Of a stretch of 64,000 nucleotides of DNA, positions 48,105-58,455 are shown in pieces. The notes beneath the pieces were generated by a model. That model saw only the letters and a list, made by a program, of their open reading frames with translations. It was not told the origin of the DNA and did no database searches. The position numbers and the translations under genes were made by a program. Position 1 is the first letter of the stretch; every line of letters starts with the position of its first letter. Source of the stretch: Nepenthes gracilis (Eukaryota; Streptophyta; Magnoliopsida; Caryophyllales; Nepenthaceae); contig BSYO01000022.1 of assembly GCA_033239525.1 (NCBI GenBank), positions 16,068,923 to 16,132,922 of the forward strand, given 5' to 3'.

Positions 48105-48860
48105 TGGGACGGAGTGCTGCAGAGTCCAGAGTGCAACTTCCGGAGTGCATTGAAGCCGGAGTGATATGGACGGAGTGCTTAAGGCAGAGTACCGCAGGAC
48201 GGAGTGCTTGGGACGAAGTGCTGCAGAGTCCGGAGTGGAACTTCCGGAGTGCTTTATGCGGTGTGAACGTGCCGGAGTGAACTTATGCCGGAGTGCATTT
48301 CGCTGGAATACGTAAATATCCGGAGTGCTATGAAGCCGGAGTGAATTGGACGGAGTGGCCGAAGCGAAGTTCGGCCTGGTGGTTAGTAATGCTTACGCCT
48401 TCCCTCTCCACCCGGGTTCGAATCTCCGTGGAAGCACCCGTGGTACTGAGCCTCCCTAAAAAATCGTTCGGGATTTCTGGGGTATGGGGTCGCGAAGCGG
48501 TGGGGCCAGTCACGTTAAAAAGCTTACCCTTACCACAATTTTGCTTACTAAAAAAAAAAGAATTGGACGGAGTGCTTGGGACGGATTCCGGAGCGCATTG
48601 AATCCGAAGTGATTCTTGGGACGGACTGTAGCAGGACGGACTGCTTGGGACGGAGTGCTACAAATTCCGGAGTGGTAAATTCCGGAATGCTTTTTGCGGA
48701 GTGATTTTCCGGAGTGCTCTTGGCCCGGACTCCGCTTGGGCGGAGTGATCCCTTGCAGGAGTGCGTCTTGGTCCGGTGTGCTCTTTGCGGCGTGATCTTC
48801 TGAAGTGCTTTTGGCCGGAGTGCAATGTGCCGGTGTGATTTTTTGCCGGAGTGCGTTTTG
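48105..48860. repeat. Degenerate GGAGTGC repeat array
   Basis: At least 20 occurrences of GGAGTG, mostly as (C)CGGAGTGC or GACGGAGTGC, at irregular 10-40 bp spacing. The SINE interrupts the array. It is not seen elsewhere in the window. Confidence 0.8.
48358..48559 (+). mobile_element. tRNA-derived SINE
   Basis: The A-box-like GGCCTGGTGG (48373-48382) and B box GGTTCGAATCTCC (48415-48427) form a Pol III promoter about 30 bases apart. The tail TTTTGCTTACTA(A)n resembles the LINE terminus, suggesting LINE-dependent mobilisation. The 15-bp TSD GAATTGGACGGAGTG lies at 48343-48357 and 48560-48574. Confidence 0.93.
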
Positions 48861-48975
48861 GTCATAGGGGGTTGGAAAGCGATGCTTCCCCTCTGGGTTG
48901 TGATGTACTTCTTTTTAATTTTCTATTGATTATGTAGATCTTTGGCCTCTTAGAGGTTGTTATGTACCTTCAAAT

Positions 48976-48993
48976 TACTTACCAAAAAAAAAA
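48976..48993 (+). mobile_element. Micro-insertion M5: TACTTACC plus A10
   Basis: The 18-bp insert is flanked by the 17-bp TSD GTTATGTACCTTCAAAT at 48959-48975 and 48994-49010. Its unit is identical to M2. Confidence 0.93.
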
Positions 48994-49139
48994 GTTATGT
49001 ACCTTCAAATGTACTAGCTGCTCGGGGTATGCCCCAGCGGATTATGTTTTATCCCCAAGTCAAAATACTTGGCGATAAAACATCAAATTTATAATTTTTC
49101 TCCCATTAATCCAAAATACTTACTTACCAGAAAAAAAAA

Positions 49140-49181
49140 GATGGATCAAAATAAGACTCTTAATTGCAAGCTTCATTGGCA
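49140..49181 (+). pseudogene. H ORF2 segment 4: short continuation
   Basis: It reads MDQNKTLNCKLHW, matching LIDQNKALNCKFLW of E5 and directly continuing segment 3. Cut by E20, after which about 300 codons of ORF2 up to the zf-RVT C-terminus are missing. Confidence 0.8.
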
Positions 49182-52115
49182 TTTTTTTTTTTTTTTGTAA
49201 GTAAGTTTAATGAATTAAATGAAATAAGCCGAAGCGGAATTGGCCTGGTGGTTAAACACACGGAAGTGTGCCTCCCCACTTGAGTTCGATCCATGGAAGC
49301 ACCAAAGTGGTCTTGTGCCTCCCAAAAATCCCCGCAAGGGGTTTCAGGTTATGGGGCTTGAGGTGCGGTGGGGCCGATCACTATAAAAAGCTTACCCTTA
49401 ACACAGTTTATAGTGTTTTGCCCCAAACACACAAAGCGTTTAGATAGAGAAGCTCTCACTTCTTTCTACATTTTCAAATTTCGTTCTCGAATTTGAACTT
49501 TGAAAGCGTCCTTAGGGGCGCTCCTCCTCTGGCCGGGCGGCGCCGGAGCCAGCCTCGGCTGGTCTCCTGGTTGCTCCACCCGGTTGCTTCCCGTCTTCCA
49601 CCCTCTGCCTGCTTCCTTCCCGGACTTCTGGTCCGGCTTTGTTGGCGCCCTCTGTGGCCGTACCTGAGGAAGTGAGCGTAGTCCGAAGCCCCTTCCTCTA
49701 CCCGATTTGATCGATTCCTTCTTCCTTCTTCTCTCTGGACGGTTTGCCGGCTCTGATGCTCCACTACCCATGGGTCCACTCCGGTTGAATGGGTTGGGGA
49801 ACCCCGTGCCGATCTTGCTTTTGTCCTTTCCGTTGTTATCGCTCTTTGCTGCTCGTTGGTTTTGTCGTTGACGAAGCACTGAGCCCAGTTTCTGATGGCT
49901 CTATGCGGTGCGTTCCTTCGGTGTGATGGGTTGGGGGGAGCCTGTCTTTTATCTGGCCTGGAAGTATGGGATGGAGCGCTGAAGAAGTGGGAGTGGCCTG
50001 TTCGGTCGATGCAAATCCTTCTGATGCGGTGTGCTGTTTGCAGCTGTCATCGTTGCTATTGTGAGGTGCGTACCTCTATTTTCCTTTTGCTGATTTGCTG
50101 GGCTGAAGATGGAGTCCTGGACTCGTCTGCTGAACCTGGCGCAATCATCTGATTTATTTTGGAGTGGTCTATGCCATTTCATTCAGAATGCGTGAAGCTA
50201 AGTGATGGCTTTCATTGCGTTTTCGTACCGTAAGGTATGGTCTGGTTCGCAGAATTTGGTTGGATTGTTGGTTGCTTGGCCTACTTGGTCCGACCTCTGA
50301 TTCTGGTAAGACTGCTCTACCCGGACTGTGTTTCCTGCTGAGAGTGAGATTGTGATCGCTGAAGTTGAGGGCTTTGGATCCTCTGAATTATAGTTTGCTG
50401 CAATGTTCTGTAAATGACTCCTCTGGTTCTTTACTGATTCTATTGCTGCGACCAAGAATGGGTTTGTGAGACTTTGGATTAATCTCCTGTCCCTTTTTGT
50501 CTGCATTTTTGTTTGCTGATTCTGCCGGTGCTGGTGCTGACCATGCCCTGTGATAGATGTAGCTGTTCTGAAGTCTGAAGCTGTCTCTGCTGCCAACAAT
50601 CAGTCGTTGAAGCCTACTTCCTGGGGGATTGAAAACGACCTTCTGTGTTGGTGGAGGCCCTTCTGCTTGTTGCCTGTTGTGTAGCAGTCCCTTGAAATGA
50701 TGTCCTCTGGTAAATGCTGCTGCATCTGATGCTTGTTGGAAGTGCATGTGGCTTTGGTGTGAATTTTCTTAGCTGGCCTGTCCTTGCTTCTGATGGTTCC
50801 ATGATGCTGTTGAACTGGAACGCTGCTCTTGCTGTTAATAGTTGAGAAAATCTGTTAATAGTAGAGAAATTGGGGGTGGTTATTCCCCCTCCTGGCTGTT
50901 GGTAAATGCTGCAGAGCATTTGAATTTCACCTTTGTTTTCCTTCGGATGGCTTATGAACCTTGGAGTTTGTTGTTCCATCTTCTCCCTTTTGGTTGGATT
51001 TAAGTCGGGTATAAAGCTGATCTTGCTGCTGTTATTGCCTATGCCACTGCATTGGAAGTGCTGGTTATGCTGCCAGCTTTTTCTCTATGTGGTTGGATGT
51101 AGTTTCTGTTTGCAGTGTTGTTGGCAAACACTGAAGTGCTTGGCATGCAATCTGTTGGTGCCCGGCAGCAACGATTTGTTCCCTTGCTGCAATCCTCTTG
51201 ATTTGTTGCAATTAAATGGTGCCGACCCACAGATGTTGCTCGGCAGCAGTTGGTGGGTGATACTATTGCTGGTTGGATTGCCGATGGTCTGATTGGTCTC
51301 TGGCAGATCTGCAATGCTGATGACCTCGGATTGTATATGGCCCTGGCGAGTTGGTTTTGTTGCCCATTGGTTACTTGGGGTTGGTTGTTTGCCGTAGTGG
51401 AAGCATTGCCCAGGGTTCCTATGACCAGATGCTTATGGAGTTGGCTTCATGCGCAGTCTCGGTCTGGCGGCTCTTTTGGTTTTGTTTCAACTGCCGAAGA
51501 TGGTGCTGCTGGCTTTGGTATTGGAGCATTCTGCTCTCACTTGCTATGTGCTTCTGCCGTGCCACTGTGAGCTGCCGTTTGTGTGGTTCAGCGGCTGCCT
51601 GTTGTGATCAGCTTTGGCGATTTTCGTGCTGATCCCTTATCATTTTGTTTATGATGGAAAAGTTATGTTTTGTTTTCTGGTAGACGTTGTCCTCCCTGAG
51701 GCCTTTAGGTATACTTTGATGTACTGTCCGCTCGGGGTATGCCCTAGCGTTTCTGAAGTATTTTTCAATTTCTACTGTCTCTGTAGAATGTTAGCCTCCT
51801 TGAGGTTGTTTTTTTGATGTAAGAATTGCTCGGGGATACTTGGTTTTAATGCATTGGTTATGTAATTTTTTTTTCTCCAATGAATCCAAAATACTTACTT
51901 ACCAAAAAAAAAAGAATTAAATGAAATAAAAAAGTACAAAACTGATATTCTAACTCCCAGTGTTTTGCCAACTTGGACTTAGAACAACGAGCTAGGGTAT
52001 ACCCTGAGCATCACCATGAGCAAATTCATGAACAGATTTTTCAACTGAAAAAAAAAACAAACCTCATCGAGGTGAAAATAGCAAATTAGACCGAAAGTAA
52101 CCCGACCCTATAACA
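49182..52115 (-). mobile_element. E20: LINE 3'-end copy in H, holding E21
   Basis: A T-run with GTAAGTAAGTTTAATGAATTAAATG is its 3' end; E21 interrupts it and it resumes at 51930 (stem arms CCCAGT..ACTTGG near 51957-51985). It ends near 52115, 5'-truncated. No convincing TSD exists, and the H sequence on either side is not contiguous, so a deletion accompanied or followed insertion. Confidence 0.7.
49228..51913 (+). mobile_element. E21: non-coding LINE derivative with SINE-like head
   Basis: The 16-bp TSD GAATTAAATGAAATAA lies at 49212-49227 and 51914-51929 and bounds the whole 2686 bp. The first 200 bases are homologous to the SINE at 48358 (start GCCGAAGCG, A-box-like TGGCCTGGTGG at 49241-49251, B-box-like GAGTTCGATCC at 49282-49292). 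The standard LINE leader follows from about 49437 (GAGAAGCTCTCACTTCTTTC, then CCGGGCGGCGCCGGAGCC), then TGC-rich 3' region and the TACTTACTTACC(A)n end. No ORF1 or ORF2 is present. Confidence 0.88.
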
Positions 52116-52360
52116 AAGCTTGGGCTGCTTCTATTTGGAAAGGGAAAAGCTTTATGGCTGTCTCTAAAAGATTATCTCTGGCCGCCACGGTTTACTTCAT
52201 ATGGAGGGAGCATAATAACCGTATATTCCAAAAATCACCCCCCCAGGACATTTCCCAAATTTTCTCTTTGGTGGTCAATGTTGTGAGACTTAAACTATTG
52301 ACCATCCCGGTGCCTGAAAGGGGAGTCTCCAGGACGACTCGGATGTGGTGGGGAGTATAA
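52116..52360 (+). pseudogene. H ORF2 segment 5: zf-RVT C-terminus and stop
   Basis: The frame reads WAASIWKGKSFMAVSKRLSL, then AATVYFIWREHNNRIFQKSPP, and ends RMWWGV and TAA, as in E5 and X. The zf-RVT cysteine region is missing between this and segment 4. Confidence 0.88.
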
Positions 52361-53145
52361 AAAAAATGGGTTTTTTTTTTGTAAGTAAGTATTTTGGATT
52401 TACGGGAGAAAAAATTACAAAAACTATGTTTTATCTCCAAGTATTTTGACTTGGAAATAAAACATAAAATGCTAGGGCATTCCCCGAGCAACCGGTACAT
52501 CAGATAATACCAAAAAAGCCTCTAAGAGGACACCGTTTAACAGAAAAACAAAATATGTAATATGAATTTACATATTAAATCAACAGACACTAAATCATCA
52601 AAAGCGACACAAAAGATAAATCATCCACAGTGCAGCATCAGGCTATTCTGCCACAAACAACTCCTGCCCAGAACACTGGCGGTGCAACCGGGCCAAGTTT
52701 CAGCATAGGACAGACTTGCAACTGCCCAGAAAAAAGGGACCAGTATTGGTCTCAAAACAAGCACAGCATGGTCTCAGAACCCGCACAGTGCATCAATTCG
52801 ACAGGCAGCAGCCGCAGCCTGCAGTACAGCATCCTAGCAAATCTGGGAGGCTCAAGGGAAGTAGCCCAGCTTCGTGAGCCTGTTGCATCAACCCAGCACC
52901 CAGCAGAAGGCACCTGCCCATCTACATGACCCAACAGCCCCATGCATCAGCAGAAAACTCTCCATTCAGTAGAAAAGGTCCAGCCGAGTGCAATAGCGAT
53001 AGAGGCAGCTGCAGCCAGTGCCCATCTGCATCCAAAACAACATTAGCATCCCCTCAGGAGCGAAAAGCCTGATCACAGCCTGTTGTAGCTCCGTATTCTT
53101 CACTAAGCATACAGCACAGAGAGCAAAGAAATCAGACCCGTAGGC

Positions 53146-56100
53146 TTTTTTTTTTTTTTTTTTTTTTTTGGTAAGTAAGTAATTTGGATTAATGGGAGAA
53201 AAATTTACAACATCGATGTTTTATCGCCAAGTATTTTGGGGACAAAACATAAACCGCTGGGACATACCCCGAGCATCGAGTACAAACGAGAGTACAAAAA
53301 GAGCCTCAGAAGGAGACCAACAATCTACTAAATCCCTAGAAATAGAAGGAAAATTTCATCCCAAAGTCGAAGGAAAGCACAGCTTTCCACCCCTGAGCAC
53401 CCAAAATAGCATCTGCTGCAGTGCTCCAATCAGCTACCCTTCGGAAAGACTCATCCAGACCCAGCAATTCACCGCCATCGACGGGAGCATCTACATCAAC
53501 ATCCGCCAGCCAGAAGACAGTTCAACGCAGCTTACTGACGCATACACCCACCTGCATCTTGTTTAACAGCACCACAACTGCAGTACCCACACCATTACAC
53601 GATCTGCAATAAATCTAGAAGCAACAGCAAACCACAGCAGCAAAAATGACAGAATCCATACACTCCATAATTAAAAGAAAGCATCAGCATCATCATCAGC
53701 TTCTTTCAAAAACAAACCACAGCAAAGCCGTCAGCCTCCTCAAACCTAAAAGCAAACAGCAGTTGCATCTGCCATTAATCCACTCCCGATGCCTCATAGC
53801 AGCTAAAGCATCAGCAGTTATACTCCAGACGACAGAAGCACCACGGGGCAACACGGGACATCAAGCCAGCAGCTGGCTTCATCAGCACTGGATATCCACA
53901 GCCAGCAGCATCTATCAGATCCCCTCAGCATGGAATATCTACAGCATGCACCAGTAGCCACCAACACAGCTTAGCAATAACAAACATTGCAACTGCAATA
54001 GCATCTGCATGCCATATAAAGCATCAAGCTTTCATCTTCGAATAGTTGCAGAGGAAGACCAGCAACCAAGAAAAGCAAACACTGGGACCCAGCAGCAGAT
54101 CAGCGTGGACATCAAGGGGTCGCCGCAGCAAGGTAGCAGCTTCCTTTATCAACAGCAGGAAGGATTCCATGTATAATCATCAAAATTCATCCGACACAGG
54201 ACGGCAGAGATTGAGAATCAATCACAACCACTTTAGAGTATCAATCACAAGAGGCAATACGGTGATAGCATAATAGAAGGGCTTTTCAGCATCCCACAAC
54301 ACACTCCACAGGACAGTTCCAATTGCAGAGCCACAGCCCCAGAAAACATAAGCCGGACAGCAGCATCCCACCATCAAGCACACCCCAAAAAACCAGGTAC
54401 TGCACCAACTGCAGCAATTTTCAGGAATGAGGTCGCCGCGCCTTCTTGGAGGCAGATTTACGTCGTCTGCGTTCAGCAGCCACTCGTTCCCACCCTTTTA
54501 TAGCCTGCCGAGCAAAAAGCTCATCCATATAACGTTGGCGATCGTCATAGACCTCCTCATCACCAGCGACAGGATTCGCAGATGACAATGCAGGGCCAAC
54601 ACTACTTCCAGCATCCATGGTAACAGAGGACTTAGCATGATTAGCTGGAGGAGAAGCATCAGCCCCAGGAGACATGCACCTCACACAAGTCAAATTCCTA
54701 ACCGGAGGCCCATCAACCTGGCTAATGGCCCCCAGGTCACAGAGCTCCGGTATGGGAGAGGATATGGGCATTGTATGGACCAATCCGAGCACCAAGATAC
54801 GAGGCATCACTGCCCCAGTCATTGAATCCACATAGCCCTCAACCGGGCAGCCAGACAAGGAGCACAAGCTGTCCTCAGGAAATTCAGATGGAGCCTTGAT
54901 CAAGGAAACATCTCCAACTTCAGCCAAAGAGTATTTGCGAGTGATCCGCGCGATGGATTCCGGAGTAGAGTCATCGACCCCAGGGATTGGGCCAATCACC
55001 ACAGAATTAGCTACTCCAAATGACCTTCCAGCATGGTCAGCCACATTCTGAGTATCTTCATTCAACACAGGGAGCTCAGAGTTAGTGTCCACATTTGCAA
55101 TCATGGGCCCAGAAGGAGCCACATCATTCTCATAGACATCACCAACTAAACCTGAGGAGCACTTCGCAGAGGTAGTCAGGATAGGACCGGAATCAATTTG
55201 ATGGGCCGACATAGAAGAGGCCAGCCCACGTGCTAGGCATTCAACTGGGGCAGAATTACACGATTGCTGATCCAAAGCATTAACTAAAGAAACATCAGCA
55301 TACCTGACATCCAACATTGGGTTATCAATGTCGTTGGCAACAATATCAAGCTCTTCATTCAAGGGCCCAGACTGAGCCCCTATCAAGGATCCCGGGAGAT
55401 CAGAGGAGCACACAGCAAAGGTAGGCTGATGAGGATCCGAATCAATTAGATGGTCCGCCAACGAAGAAACCAACCCATGTGCTGAGCAGTTTTCAAAGGC
55501 AGAACTACAGGTCTGCTGATCCAAAGCACACATATCACTAGCAGAAGAGGATACACCAATCCTAACATAGGTCCCCGCAGCAGGAAATGCATAATCTCCC
55601 TGGGCAGGGATGGGTTTTTTGGACATACATCCACCCACCGCAGTTGCAGGATCCGGGATCTTAGGCATAGCTGGACGATTCTTAATTCTGCTAGGGACAG
55701 AGTGATAGGCAACATCAACTTCCAACAGCTTGGAGGAAGCAGAAACACCGGACATGATCTTGATTTTAGTTGGTTGAGGGTCACCTTTTTTCATCTCAAC
55801 ACAGATTCTAGCAACATGAACCTGAACCATCTTGGCAGTAAGGGGATCACACCGGATTGGTTTGCCAATCCTACTAGCAATCCAACTTAATCCCAATGGA
55901 GTCCAAAATTCAATTGGCACATTTGTCAGTGAGATCCAAACTGGGAAAGACGTGAGGGAATCTGGTTCCAGAGACAAACCTGGAAACCATCTCGTGAGGG
56001 AAATGGGGAATTTCTTGAATGCCCAGGGGCCACGAGCCAGACAATCATCCATTAGAGACACAGATTCGAATTTAAAGAAGTAGAGACCTCTTTCATTGAC

Positions 56101-56841
56101 TGCTATGTGACGCAATCCAAATCGCGCCCAAATCCTCCTTGCAATGGAAATGACCGCCGATATGTGTGGATGATTTTCAGGGAAGAATCCCACCAAAGTG
56201 GCGCCCCAGAAATCAGAACACTGCTTTACAACCTCATCAGGAGGTGAAATCGGGCTATCAAAATCAGACCGAGATTGAGGAGGAAAATATTTAAGGGAGG
56301 AAATTGAACAGAGGCCGATATCCCCAGCGACTTGAGCCCAGGATTTAGAGGAACCATTAATAGTTTCAGGTTTTATGAAGGTATTCGAGGATACCTTGAC
56401 CGTGTGTGTCTTCGATGGCGACACAGGAGAGCGAACCACGTTGTCTCCCAAACGAGGCGAGCCACAGTCGAGTGCAGCAGAGACCACCGAGGGAGGGCAG
56501 GAGGGCGGATCCGACGCTAGGGGAATGCGAGAATCAGCATCCAAGCCCTTCAACTTCGTTAAGAAATCAGCGTCAGGGCCAGATGGAGATGCGTGAGAGG
56601 TAGCAAGAAGAGGCGGAAACACGCAAGAGCCAAATGGGGCCTTCAATGACTTAGGAGGAAGAGAGGGATCAGGAGGACCGAGGGAATCGAGGTCCGAGGA
56701 CGAACCGAGGGGAGCCCCCAATGGTCCGGCCATGGCCGGCGTTGGAGCCGCCGGAGCCGAACGAAAGTCAGAAAGAAATTCAAATTTGAATTCGAAGAGA
56801 GAAGAGAGAGTTTCTCTCTCTACATGATTCCTCCTCCTCTT
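53146..56841 (-). mobile_element. E23: full-length ORF1-only LINE, ORF1 intact
   Basis: The 15-bp TSD ATCAGACCCGTAGGC is at 53131-53145 and 56842-56856. Minus-strand order is leader (56734-56841), intact ORF1 (54421-56733), 1.27 kb of non-coding 3' region with a partly decayed stem-loop, and tail TACTTACTTACC-type with an A-run of about 25. No ORF2 sequence is present. Length 3696 bp. Confidence 0.95.
54421..56733 (-). CDS. E23 ORF1: intact 770-residue DUF4283 protein
   Basis: A predicted RNA-binding ORF1 protein of a LINE. I chose the ATG at 56731-56733 because it sits in CCGGCCATGGCCGG as in E24 and E25; the frame is open 57 codons further upstream, but that part is leader. Order: Pro/Ser-rich N-terminus (about 1-130); SWAQVAGDIGLCSISSLKYF; DUF4283 (about 165-325, GATLVGFFPENHPH, RIWARFGLRHIAVNERGLYFF, FPVWISLTNVPIEFWTPLGL); VHVARICVEM; no zinc knuckle, the matching region reads VDVAYHSVPSRIKN; a long acidic, probably disordered linker with two related blocks (ALDQQTCSSA.. 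and ALDQQSCNSA..); TPESIARITRKYSL; and the basic tail ERRRRKSASKKARRPHS. No stop or frameshift. With no ORF2 partner here, it would need an RT in trans. Confidence 0.9.
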   Translation of the reverse strand: MAGPLGAPLGSSSDLDSLGPPDPSLPPKSLKAPFGSCVFPPLLATSHASPSGPDADFLTKLKGLDADSRIPLASDPPSCPPSVVSAALDCGSPRLGDNVVRSPVSPSKTHTVKVSSNTFIKPETINGSSKSWAQVAGDIGLCSISSLKYFPPQSRSDFDSPISPPDEVVKQCSDFWGATLVGFFPENHPHISAVISIARRIWARFGLRHIAVNERGLYFFKFESVSLMDDCLARGPWAFKKFPISLTRWFPGLSLEPDSLTSFPVWISLTNVPIEFWTPLGLSWIASRIGKPIRCDPLTAKMVQVHVARICVEMKKGDPQPTKIKIMSGVSASSKLLEVDVAYHSVPSRIKNRPAMPKIPDPATAVGGCMSKKPIPAQGDYAFPAAGTYVRIGVSSSASDMCALDQQTCSSAFENCSAHGLVSSLADHLIDSDPHQPTFAVCSSDLPGSLIGAQSGPLNEELDIVANDIDNPMLDVRYADVSLVNALDQQSCNSAPVECLARGLASSMSAHQIDSGPILTTSAKCSSGLVGDVYENDVAPSGPMIANVDTNSELPVLNEDTQNVADHAGRSFGVANSVVIGPIPGVDDSTPESIARITRKYSLAEVGDVSLIKAPSEFPEDSLCSLSGCPVEGYVDSMTGAVMPRILVLGLVHTMPISSPIPELCDLGAISQVDGPPVRNLTCVRCMSPGADASPPANHAKSSVTMDAGSSVGPALSSANPVAGDEEVYDDRQRYMDELFARQAIKGWERVAAERRRRKSASKKARRPHS

Positions 56842-58455
56842 ATCAGACCCGTAGGCACTAGCTAAGCCCAACAGATCCCGTTCCTCAGCATCAAAGAAAT
56901 ACATTCAGCATCAATAATCATAAGAGCCAGCCCCTTCCAGTAGCAAGATAAACAGCACCAGGTTAGAACCATTACAGCCCCAACCAGCAGGATGAAATCA
57001 GGCACTTGCAAAGCCTTTCTTCACACCCCAGAATGGAGTTGCACATAACAAAGGCACTTAAGCACTCCAGCAGCAGCAGCCGCCAAATGCAAAATTTGGC
57101 TAATAAAACCAACTGCAGCAGCTCCTCCACAGAATCCACTGCCAATAACAGATGGAAAATGGCAAATGGACAGGCTAAGCCTAATCCACCACCCAATAAG
57201 GTTCACCAGCATCTGACCAGAGCCGCGCCAACTCAACCGCACTCCACCATAGAGTTCCAAAGCCAGAGCTGCACGATCCCCCTACCCGTCCAACTGGAAA
57301 GAACCCCTTAGGCAGAGGCGCCATAGAGTCAGCATGTCTATAAAGTCATCTGCGGCAGAACCAGAAAGCAGCTACAAAGGAGCCCATTCAAGCTTCAAAC
57401 AGCTTCACCGAAAACCAAAAACCAATTGACTAGAAAAAAATCCATTCATATACAGCAGTATCAATTAAAGGAAGCACCCCTCAGAGGCAACAACCGGCAG
57501 GAGCTCACCTCAACAGACAGCCACTGCAGCCAAAAATATCACTGTCGGATCAACATACCACAGCCAGAAAGCCCCACCCTGAGCAGTACGGGCACTCCCA
57601 ACCCAACCAACAGGGGTGAATCACATTGGCAATGGATCGTCAATCCAGCAGCCCAAGACATTTTCAGGCACTAGAAGCCGAACATAGAGCGAGACCCACC
57701 AGGAGGCCAGAGGAAGCAGCTCCCGAAGCCACACATCTGAGAGAGACCAGCAATTCGCTGCAATCCATACCATATGCATCCAAGCAAGTCTCCAAAAATG
57801 GAAGCACAAGGAAAGATCCCCATCGCACCAAAAAGTTCAGAGGCATCCAAAAGGTCCACGGCCGGTGCTTCAGTGCATCGACCAAGCATCACCAAACCAG
57901 CACAACATGGCATCCCCCAAAACCGTCCACCAGAGGGGAACGACCAGGCATAGGCACCTCAGCGCCAGCACCCTGACCTTCGAAAGCCCCATCCCAATCT
58001 GAATGATAGAGACGATACAAGAGCTAACCCTAGGCGCAAACCGAGGATAAAAGGAAACGAGCTGGAGAGAGATGCGAGGACTCAAAGGATGAGCGCCATC
58101 GCACTCTCAGAGGCCATAGGGCCCCAGCCACGAAATCTTCAACAGATGAAGAGCCTTCGCCCCAATCTGAAGGCGAGATAAGAAGACCAAACTTGCAGGC
58201 AACATCGAAAGCTTCGAGGTCGCCGTGAACGACAAATCCAGAGCAGGGATACGGAAGGGTGGAGACGGATAGCCGGAGGAGGGGGGCGGGCAAGCAACCG
58301 GGAGGCCGGCCATTGCAGGCCCCGGAGCCGCCCGGCACCCAAGGCGAAAACGCCGAGGACGACGCCGCCGGGCAGTTCAAAATTCAAACATGAATTATGA
58401 AAACGAAGAGAGAAGCGAGAGCTTCTCTCTCTAGGCGGAGAGATAGAGTCAAAAG

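Larger units (their letters stand above)
47005..49139 (+). mobile_element. E19: 5'-truncated ORF1-only LINE copy in H ORF2
   Basis: The 15-bp TSD GATGGATCAAAATAA lies at 46990-47004 and 49140-49154. It starts inside ORF1, runs through a 3' region containing a GGAGTG repeat array and a SINE, and ends in GCTCGGGGTATGCCCCAGC, a stem-loop (about 49044-49083) and TACTTACCAG(A)n. Micro-insertion M5 lies inside. Confidence 0.92.
52371..58455 (-). mobile_element. E22: full-length non-coding LINE derivative, holding E23
   Basis: The 3' end (T-run, GTAAGTAAGT) abuts the H ORF2 stop; the stem-loop is at about 52423-52464. The segments are 52371-53145 and 56857-58455. The leader near 58390-58440 has AGAGAGAAGC..GCTTCTCTCT, and CCGGGCGGCTCCGGGGCC (minus strand) follows at about 58320-58340. 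No ORF is present. A worn TSD is possible (GATGTGGTG..AAAAAAATGGG at about 52342-52370 and GGTGTGGTG..AAAAAAAGGG at about 58455-58479). Confidence 0.8.

Noticed and set aside
54421..56904. 827-residue version of the E23 ORF1
   Set aside because: The upstream 57 codons cross the leader and the TSD at 56842. The ATG at 56731-56733 in the palindrome is the conserved start.
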